DNA from: Cycas panzhihuaensis
Lineage: Eukaryota > Cycadophyta
NCBI GenBank assembly: GCA_023213395.1
Contig: CM041465.1
Coordinates: forward strand, 190,037,741-190,101,740
Direction: 5' to 3'
DNA: 64,000 nucleotides
A program made the position numbers and the translations under genes. Of the stretch, positions 55,830 to 64,000 are shown piece after piece. Within the stretch, counting starts at the first letter, position 1, and every line of letters begins with the position of its first letter. Below the pieces are notes generated by a model that saw only the letters and a list, made by a program, of their open reading frames with translations, had not been told where the DNA came from and ran no database searches.

Positions 55830-57340
55830 TTGTCACAACCTTGGTGGATTTAGATAGCACCCACAACTTTATTAATTAAGTCTTTTCATAGTATCTAAAA
55901 TTACTCACATTAAGGACATCTTAGTTTCAAGTAAGCATTGAAGGAAAATATGTTATATTAGGGCAAGGTATAATGGAAAATCTTAATCTCATCATGGGTG
56001 GTGTTGTTATCATAGAAAATTTATATGCCCTTGATATTAGAGTAGTGGATATCATTTTAGGTAGCTAATTGATTAAAATGATTTAGACTATTGGAATGAA
56101 TTTTGATTAGCTATTCATGAGATATAAACAAACAGATATGACTATCATCATTTAAGGAGAGAATCTAAGAATAACTCTAATAATACCCAATAAATATATA
56201 GAGAAAATAACAAAAAAAACATGGTAATAATTATTGGCTCAACTGTTTACACTCTACCAAGGTGATGTTAGTGGTAGAAGAGGAAGAGCTACAAGAAATA
56301 TTTCAAAAGAATAAAGAGATATTCTAAGATCTTTCGATAATATAACAACCTAATACAAGCTTGAAATATTAGACTGAGATCAAAGCTAGTACAAATCCCA
56401 CCATCCTTAGGTTATACAAATAATAGTACTACTACCAAAATTAGATTGAAAAGATTGTCTAGGAGCCACTGAAACTAAGAGTGATAGTTCTTAGTAATAC
56501 CTCATTTATAACTCTGGTAGTTCTAATTAAGAAAAAGGATGAATCTGTTTGTATATGTATTATCTATCAGGTATTAAATAAAGTCATAATTATAAATAAT
56601 TTTTTTGTAATAAGAATTAATGACATTTTAGGTGAATTATAAGAATTAGAGATTTCTCAAAAATTGATCTAAGGCTAAGGTACCACCAAATCTTAATAAA
56701 ACTATAGGACATTTATAAGATTTCCTTTAACATGTACCATGACCACTATGAGTTCAAGATAATTCTCTTTGGACTTACTAATGCACTAGCCATATCTGAT
56801 GTTTAAAGATGTTCATGATTGATTAGATACTACATATGCTTCATTAAGAACTACACCAAAATACACAAGCCCTCATAAAATTACTAAAAAAGGATTCTTT
56901 ACATTAGGATGAGGAGACAAATAGTTGTTTTAAGAATTTCAAGTAAGCCATGACTAATCTACTAGGGTTTGCATCACCAAACTTTTCAGAAACTCTTACT
57001 ATCAAATGTGATGCATCAGAAAGTATAGTAGAAGTAGTCTTAATATAAGAAGGTAGGTTTATTGCCTTCAAAAGCAGAAAATCAAGAGACACTTAACTCT
57101 AGTTCTAGTATTTATTTTTATATGATTGTTATTGATGGAATAAATTAGTTTATAAGCATATAATCACCCCTATCACTTGCCTTTATCCTTGGAATTAAGT
57201 TTGTCTAAATTTTTTACTTTTGAAAGTAATCAAGAGCAGTATATATTAGGATATAAGCACCTTTATTGCCCATTGAAGTAATCTGGATGCATTTTATATT
57301 ATACAAACCATAAAAAAATAATATAAGAGATTACCTTGAC
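55830..57340 (+). pseudogene. Gypsy III protease, RT and RNase H remnants
   Basis: Protease: L-V-D-L-D-S-T-H-N-F-I-N (55838-55875), in which the catalytic D-S-G-S has become D-L-D-S. RT: L-V-V-L-I-K-K-K-D-E-S-V (56513) and G-L-T-N-A-L-A (56772). The sequence then jumps to the connection segment (N-Y-T-K-I-H-K near 56850), so the segment with the Y-D-D active site is deleted. RNase H: L-T-I-K-C-D-A-S-E-S-I-V (56994) keeps its Asp. The frame fades near 57340, where the minus-strand element begins. Confidence 0.7.
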
Positions 57341-57474
57341 CAAGGTGTTATAGGAAATAGTTTAACGGTTTGTAATATAACATAACACAACCCTACCAAC
57401 TATTTTAATAAATCAAAATATTACATCCTTATACCTTGTGGAGCATGGAATAAGATTCTCCCTTATATAGGATG

Positions 57475-57529
57475 AATAAAAATATAAAATAAGAAGAATG
57501 TACATATGAGTGAAGCTATAAGATGAAAA

Positions 57530-57584
<55 letters not shown>

Positions 57585-57759
57585 CAAATATACACATACA
57601 CATAGTTTGAGAAGAGTATACTTAGATCTCAATCATAGTTATAATTATAATTATAGTTACAATCTAGAGTATAATCAAGAGCTTGATTATATACATTACT
57701 ATTTTATAAAGTGTGCCATGGAGACCTAGGTCAAGTTAGAGTAAGGTCAGGCCCTTACA
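57475..57759 (-). repeat. Left LTR (part) of the minus-strand element
   Basis: Collinear with 62830-63044: GAAGAGTATACT / GAAGAGCATACC, ATAATTATAGTTACAA / TTTATAGTTACAATTA, and GTCAAGTTAGAGTAAGG / GTCAAGTTAAAGTAGGG. Contains a (TA)n(GA)n tract (57534-57583) missing from the right copy. Ends CCCTTACA. Confidence 0.65.
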
Positions 57760-57775
57760 TCCTCCTCCCCTTTAA

Positions 57776-59440
57776 AGAATCCTTCCTCTCAATGTGATTC
57801 AGTCTATTATAAACCTATAATTAATGCTAAACCTACATTACATAATCTATAGTTTAAATATTTGCCAAATAGAATTGATTAACATCTTTAATAATAGAAT
57901 CATATGGTAGTTGGTTATTGTTTCTCTAATTTGTAGAATCTATTTGTAACAAGTGTCTTTACACATAAACTTTGGAGAGATCTTCATTTTAGATTTTTGA
58001 TATGCATGACTTATGAGATTGCATATGCTAGTCTGCTTAAGAAATTTGTAACTTTATTTATGGAACCTTTCTTGCATTCATTCACGAGATTAAATAACTA
58101 TAAATATGTCTTCCACTTAATACATATGTAAAAATAATTACCAATAATAACTATATCAGTATTACTTGAAATCAACTTATTTATCAATTTGATGAGGCAC
58201 CTAATCTTTTTTCCAATAATAAATTAGTATCTCTAGATACTTTTTATTAGAAACCAAAACATCTTATGCAATTCTTGATGATAATGGATATTAGTAAGTT
58301 TTCATATCATGACTAAGAAGTTTTTTCTAGTGTATTCATTAATTCCAAATAGTATTATACACCCGAGAGTTTTATCTTATCTAAAACTTAAATTTGAGAA
58401 TTATAATACTTTTGAAATTAATAGTGCAAGGTCTAAATTTAACCCACTTAACTACTAGATCATTAGCTAGGCATCCTATTATCTTTAAGCCAACAAACAT
58501 GTTAAATATTAGGGTGTAAGTGCTTTATCTTGAGTCTCCTTGAACTTATTGTCTAATATCCTAATTTCATTTGCCATATCAATATTTTTCTAAATCATTT
58601 TGTCTACATATGCCTTGCCTTCCTATTTGATTTCTTCAAAAGTATTGGAGTGCTTCCTTGCCACAACCATATTGTATAAAATTTGCTATCATTTTTAATT
58701 TATAAAATCATATTTCATTCAAGCATTTTGTCAAACACTTGGTGTATGCCTATCATCATCTTGCATTTGGCATACATTTCATGCATAAGCCTAACATATA
58801 CATTTGCATCAAAAGTAGCTTTGATGGTGTGATTGAGGACTTGTGTACCTTATTACATAACTACCTAGGTGGTATATACAATGATAAAAACCATAAAAAC
58901 AAACTAATCCAAATTTATCCCATCCTCTACAATTTGCAAAAAAGTAGTAAAATCTCCTTATCATGCCTACTATATGCACATCCAACAATCATTGTAATAA
59001 ATGAGATAACATCTTATTTTAGCACTATATCAAATACTTTAGGTGCATGCAATATATTCCTATGTAGGAGATCGTATTTTGGTTATCTATAAAACCACAC
59101 TTTATTCAGATATTTTATAGAACAATTGGCACACAACCTCTACATGGCACTTTTATATCTTGCATATAGTCTTTATACTTCTAGATTTTCTTTATTGCAT
59201 ACATAAGCTTTCATTATGTAACTTTGATATTTTTGAAGCTTTCAACTCATGCTAACTTGATTATTATAACCCATAAGTTCTTATCTATTAGCACAAAGAT
59301 TTTCCTTGAACTAAGAATATTAATTACTTATCTCCCTTACCTTTTGTGTGCTACACTTGCAAGTCATGCTTTGATAGATACATAGATATGTAAATAACAT
59401 ACAAATGGATATATTGGTATATTAACAAATATATTAGATT
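57776..59440. other. Internal region of minus-strand element, no gene recognised
   Basis: On the minus strand near 58660-58520, one frame gives E-E-I-K, K-A-Y-V-D-K-M-I and N-E-I-R-I-L-D-N-K-F-K-E-T-Q-D, a Lys/Glu-rich helical stretch with stops that could be a gag relic. A 117-codon plus-strand frame at 58739-59092 has no recognised domain and is probably chance. Confidence 0.3.
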
Positions 59441-59445
59441 TTTTA

Positions 59446-59600
59446 TACATCTTATTTGGAAGCTTTGAAACCATGTTAAAATTTAGTATGTAGGATAATA
59501 TGTGAAGCATTTATTAATATGGAATTGTAATGAATAATAATAATAAAATATAAATATTCATAAAATGTTTATGATAAGCATTAAAACATAATCAATGAAG
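59446..59600. repeat. Third, partial copy of the right-LTR start
   Basis: CATCTTATTTGGAAGCTTTG and GTGAAGCATTTATTAATATG, with ATAATAATAATAAAATATAA, run parallel to 61962-62110. So the first 150 bases of the right LTR also occur inside the element, directly before the dispersed repeat copy B. Confidence 0.6.
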
Positions 59601-59629
59601 TATTCCATAATCAAAATGTATGGATAACT

Positions 59630-60710
59630 AATCATTACAATTGCTAGTTATCTAGGAAATGTTTCTTCTACATGTCTTATTAGCTTTATAAAATAAAACA
59701 CAACATATTACTATTAATGAAATATGTTGTACAAGAGTAACTTGTGAATCTTACTCATATCTTGCCCATGAGATATGTATGTGTTACGTCCATCAATGAC
59801 TTTTCACATAGTTTTGTAGGTTTATTAGCAACATATGTCATCAATCTCTTCTCTAATTAACTAACTTCGAGAAGAAGGTGTATCATCTAGCCTATTAAGT
59901 TAACTATAATAAGATAACATATGATAATGTGTATCCATTCATTTTATCATATATGGCAATTAGATTTTTAACTAAAAAATATATATTAGCTAAACTCCTT
60001 AATAATTGAACTTGGTTTTCTTAATAACCTATAACTATTATTTTGAATTCACTAACAAACATATAAGACTACTACCTTGTCTCATATTAGGTGGGTACAC
60101 TTATCAACATATCAACCTTGAACTCTAAAAAAAAAAATCATCCAAGTTGAACTCATCTAAATAACATCAATCTCTCAAATAATTAAGTGGTATCAAATAT
60201 GTCATTTAATCAATGGTAAAACTCAAAAAATTAGGTGATTGTATTATCACAAAATTTTCATTGGTTTTGTATCAAATTTTATTTGATTAGTGTTAGCCAT
60301 TATACTATATCAACTGTATTAAGAGGATCAATTTTATTATGTCCATCATGCATTTATCTTTTTCATTATTAAGGTTCTCATATGTGTGCTTCACGTCCTT
60401 AAATTTCAGCCATAAAATGTCATAAGTAAGCCTTATTATCTTTATTCTCAATAAATGTTTATTCCAAATTATATTAACCATTAATTTATGTCATTATATG
60501 CTTTGAAACCTTTAAAATCATTGAAAATTTTCAAATAATAACTCAAGCTACTTAAAGAATAAACGTTTTAGCATACTAAAGATCACTTGCTTAACTTTAC
60601 CAATTAAAACCTTCATCATGTGATCTTCAAAATATGCCTAATAGCCAATCATTCAATTTGTCTTTGAATTCTCTTTTTAATACAATTAATGGATCAAAAT
60701 TTTGAGTCTA
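59630..60710. repeat. Dispersed repeat, copy B (pairs with 2270-3360)
   Basis: Same orientation and order as copy A, with several small indels. Here it lies inside the minus-strand LTR element. No coding signal on either strand. Confidence 0.55.
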
Positions 60711-61935
60711 TATATGAAAATTATGCTAAAGAAAATATTAGCATCCCATTAAGAAATCAAAACAAGGTTAAAATACAAGTAACATCTTTTATTTCTCAAC
60801 TCTTGGTTGCTTCTTAATCACATGTGACTATCTAGCTTCATAAAGGTAGCTTGGATGGACTTCAAGAAATAATCTAATCAAATTTAATTTATTTTAAACA
60901 TTGTATTTGAATATTTAATTTTATAAATATTAATGAGTAATGTTTAATTAGTGAGTCAAGTAGTCATTGGTTAATGTAAAAGGTTACCACATACATGATC
61001 TTATGGGTTAATCCAATGTGAATTATCAATATTATCATTATTGTTATGTAGTTTCCCTTAGTATCTAGGCCATTAGTTTATGCATATGATACCTCATAGT
61101 TATGACAACATTTTAAACCTATGAATTATGGTATGTTGTACTAAAAAGCAAAAAATCCTCAAGCATGGCAGTTTATAATATAAAGCATATTAATATCAAA
61201 ATCCTTATTTCTACTCTCATAAATTATCATTTTCAAACCATATTTTATTAGATGGAATGCTTATCATATCATCATATATCACCATAATATATCAATAAAT
61301 TTTCATGCAAATACATGTCCTATTATTTAAACCCTAATTTATGGTCCATATGTTGAAGAATAAAGACCCAAAATTTATGCATAAGTAAATCTCTGCCATA
61401 AATAACCTTTGAATAAATCATGGCCTCACATGTCACCCTATAAATAATAATTTTACAAACCCTAGTTTTTATTCAAACCATACAACAAACATTCCTAATA
61501 CTCATAACTAGCGATATATTACTGTAATGATTTTCTCTAAATTACAAGATACAAACTAGTATAGGTTTGCCACCTTTTTCACATTCACTACTGGAGTATT
61601 AGCTTGTCATCTCACTCTTATAGCATGAACAATCCTACTTGGTCGATCTCTTATGGCCACACTATTAAATAACTTGTATGCTTCATGAATATGTACTATA
61701 TACATAATAAATATATATAATATTCAAACAAAAAATGTTACCTACTAATCTTGTAGTCAATATTTATTTAGTATAGGACTCTTGAACTTTACTTTATTAT
61801 ACCCCTATATCATGATCATATGTCATTATCATACCTATTTTTATCTCATCAACCTACTTCTGTTGTATAACTTTATTCAATGTCTTACTAGGATCTTCAC
61901 TTGTACTCTATACTTTATCTTAGCTCTCAACTTGG
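60711..61935. other. Internal region of minus-strand element, right part
   Basis: AT-rich, no recognisable domain. It runs up to the reversed primer site at 61936. Fragmentary similarity to 3820-3900 suggests that the dispersed repeat continues with gaps. Confidence 0.35.
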
Positions 61936-61947
61936 AATCTAATACCA
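61936..61947 (-). promoter_or_regulatory. Primer-binding site on the minus strand
   Basis: AATCTAATACCA on the plus strand is the reverse complement of TGGTATTAGATT, a tRNA-iMet site with two or three changes, immediately before the right LTR. Confidence 0.55.
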
Positions 61948-62446
61948 TGTTAAAGTTTTGATATATCTTATATGGAAGCTTTATGTTAAAGTTTACTATG
62001 CAAGATAAACTATGAAGCATTTATCAATATAAAATTGTAATAAATAATAATAAGATATAAACATTCACAAGGTATTTATGATAAGCATTTAAGTATAATA
62101 AATGAAATATGTATATATTAATAAACATAGCAATCGTGATAAAAAGATAAAATATGAGACATTAGATTTATAAGTAAAATACCCAAGATGAAAAAAAATC
62201 ATAGGAGGAGGGTGGAGCTTTATTCTCTTTAAATTTTTAATTATTCAATTGATATGTATATATATTCATAAGTTTATTAGCTTATGTATCAACCAATTAT
62301 AACATATTAACACATCAACTAATTATATTACATGTGTGAGATACCTTTCACATTGATAAATGACTACTAAACTCACTAATTAAATATTAATAATCAATAT
62401 TCATAAAATTAAATATTCCAATACTTCCAATAAAATAGATAACTTG

Positions 62447-62798
62447 ACTTGGATCGATAGGTTGATTACTAACAACTAGCTTTATTGGTCAATTGATATG
62501 TAAATAGGTAAATATACTAATTATCAAATAAATTAATTAATATATTAGTAGATTGATTAATTTTTTAATAGATCAATGGATAGATTCACACACACACACA
62601 CACACACACACATGTACACATCTGCACACACACATACACACACATATATATGTCAATCTATCCATTGATCTATTAAAAAGTTAATCAATCTATCAATATA
62701 TTAATTAATTAATTAACTTGACAATTAATATATTTACCTATTTACATATTGATTGATTAATAAAGCTAGTTACTATTAATCAACATATCAATCCAACT
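62447..62798. repeat. Foldback: 140-base inverted repeat around a (CA)n loop
   Basis: The left arm (62447-62586) and right arm (62655-62798) are near-perfect reverse complements with a few substitutions and small indels; for example AATAGATCAATGGATAGATT on the left meets AATCTATCCATTGATCTATT on the right, and GTAAATAGGTAAATATA meets TATTTACCTATTTAC. The 68-base loop is mostly (CA)n. This could form a long stable hairpin and resembles a foldback element. Confidence 0.85.
62588..62652. repeat. (CA)n microsatellite in the foldback loop
   Basis: About 65 bases of imperfect CA repeat ending in a short ATATATA run. Confidence 0.9.
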
Positions 62799-63069
62799 CT
62801 TTTATATATATATAGATGTACATACACATACATAAAAAGAATATATATACAAGTAAAGTTATGAGATAAAGAGAACTTATATACATACAAACTCTTAGAA
62901 GAGCATACCTACATCATATTTATAGTTACAATTATAATCATACTTATAGTCCATAATATAATTAAAAGGTGGATTATAACCTTTACTCTTCTAGAAAATA
63001 TGACATGGACACTTGGGTCAAGTTAAAGTAGGGTTAGTCCTATATAATAAAGAGGGATGTTTAAGTGCT

Positions 63070-64000
63070 TATAGTGAAATGTCCTATATTATATGTAAAT
63101 AAATATGAAATATAGCTCCCTTAGGCCTACTATAACCTTGCTTATTGTTTAATAGAAATGGGAAAGTATTAGCATGATTTTTATGATTGGACTACCCATG
63201 TTAGAGGGAAAGCATGTCATATATATAATAATAGATTGTTTAATAATTTTTTCCCATTTTATACCAATTCAATCCATATATAAAGCTCCTCAATTGGTAG
63301 AAATATTTATTTAAGAAATACATAGATTCCATGGACTACTACATGTTATCATTAGTGATTGGGATCTAAAGTTCATTAGTCACATATGGTAAGAGACGTT
63401 CAAACAAGTTGGAATGAAATTATTGATAAGAGTGAGTTACCATCTATAGGTATATGGCTAATGTGAGGGAATTATTAAATAATTTAAAAGTTACTTGAAG
63501 AGTTATGTGACTAACAAATAAAAATTATGCATAAAATGCTTACACCTAGTTAAAACTTGGTGCAATTCCTCTGATCATGTATTTATTAAAATATTACCAT
63601 TACAAACCCTATAAATCTATGAGCCAACTAGATTGAAAGACTAACTAATAAAAGAATGAAGGATTCTAGCAATTATAGATTACTTTCAAGAAACATAAGA
63701 TATGATTTAGATCTTAAAGGAGCACTTGGGAGGAGGTAATGAATTAGATGAATTAATAAGCTAACAAACATTACATAGAGAGAGAATTTATCATTAGAGA
63801 TTGGGTTTATATTACAACCTTATAAATAGGCCTTTTTAATAGCGTCTCAAAAAGAAAAGTTAAGCCCAAGTTATATGGGCCATATTTGCTAAGGCAAAAA
63901 ATTAGGAAAGTTGCTTATACCATAGATCTTTCTGATGCTTCTCAAATATATAATGTATTCCATATCTATTACTTAAACAAAAGAATAGGTGCCTATGTTC
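63070..64000 (+). pseudogene. Gypsy III integrase, continuing past the window
   Basis: Resumes the gypsy interrupted at about 57350. K-W-E-S-I-S-M-I-F-M-I-G-L-P (63160-63200) has the first catalytic site changed from Asp to Ile. E-I-H-R-F-H-G-L-L and I-I-S-D-W-D-L-K-F-I-S (63350) keep the second Asp. L-Y-G-P-Y-L-L-R-Q-K-I-R-K-V-A-Y (63870-63920) is the GPY module, then I-Y-N-V-F-H-I-Y-Y-L-N-K at the edge. A chromodomain would lie beyond the window. Confidence 0.75.

Larger units (their letters stand above)
57350..63044 (-). mobile_element. Unresolved minus-strand LTR element splitting Gypsy III
   Basis: A direct repeat pairs 57475-57759 with 62830-63044. Next to the left copy is CCTCCTCCCCTTTA (57760-57774), a reversed polypurine tract. 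AATCTAATACCA (61936-61947) is a reversed tRNA-iMet primer site directly before TGTTAAAG (61948). Both say the element reads on the minus strand, with its 5' LTR at 61948-63044. The right LTR (about 1.1 kb) is longer than anything that fits left of 57759, so the left one is deleted or the right one has grown by insertion. No pol domain was recognised inside, which suggests a non-autonomous element. Confidence 0.5.
61948..63044 (-). repeat. Right LTR of the minus-strand element
   Basis: Begins TGTTAAAGTTTTGATATATC and ends GTTAGTCCTATA. Its last 215 bases pair with 57475-57759 and its first 150 with 59446-59600. It includes the large foldback at 62447-62798, which may be a separate insertion that lengthened the LTR. 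Confidence 0.5.

Noticed and set aside
58739-59092. 117-codon plus-strand frame in the minus-strand element
   Set aside because: No recognisable family, composition like the surrounding AT-rich sequence, opposite to the element's inferred direction.

Overview
The window looks like intergenic heterochromatin of a large-genome seed plant. It is AT-rich, almost entirely LTR retrotransposons, and I find no host gene, rRNA, tRNA or CRISPR. Plant origin is inferred from Ty1/copia elements with UBN2-type gag, chromodomain Ty3/gypsy elements (chromoviruses), initiator-Met tRNA primer sites, and a Tat-lineage gypsy with a plant mobile domain (PMD) gene. The species cannot be told from this.

Layout: 1-1807 holds a copia gag relic and an LTR. 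1808-4388 is AT-rich with a dispersed repeat. 4394-23071 is an old copia-type element with THREE LTRs and two internal regions, flanked by ATATC at both ends. Its third LTR is split by a chromovirus (Gypsy I, 11519-22882, target duplication ATATA), which itself holds a reverse-oriented copia (Copia II, about 12080-17738). 24344-46909 is a second chromovirus (Gypsy II, target duplication AATTT). A 16.4 kb Tat-lineage element (30480-46897, minus strand, 2.55 kb LTRs) sits 6 bases from its 3' end. 47400-52069 is a copia (Copia III). 52070-64000 is a third gypsy (Gypsy III) split by a poorly resolved minus-strand LTR element of about 57.4-63.0 kb, and it runs off the window.

The Tat element is the most interesting part. 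Its minus strand encodes gag, protease, RT, gypsy RNase H and integrase. Protease to integrase lie in one frame over 3.9 kb, interrupted by five TAG codons and one short out-of-frame patch. Downstream of integrase, on the opposite strand, is an extra gene: PMD, then acidic linker, coiled coil and basic tail, with a TATA-box candidate about 0.7 kb upstream. Between that gene and the 3' LTR, back on the minus strand, is a second, archaeal-type RNase H.

No coding region appears intact. Most inactivating stops look like C-to-T transitions (CAG to TAG, or TGG to TAG/TGA), as expected from decay of methylated DNA. The nesting gives a relative age order: three-LTR copia, then Gypsy I, then Copia II; separately, Gypsy II, then Tat.
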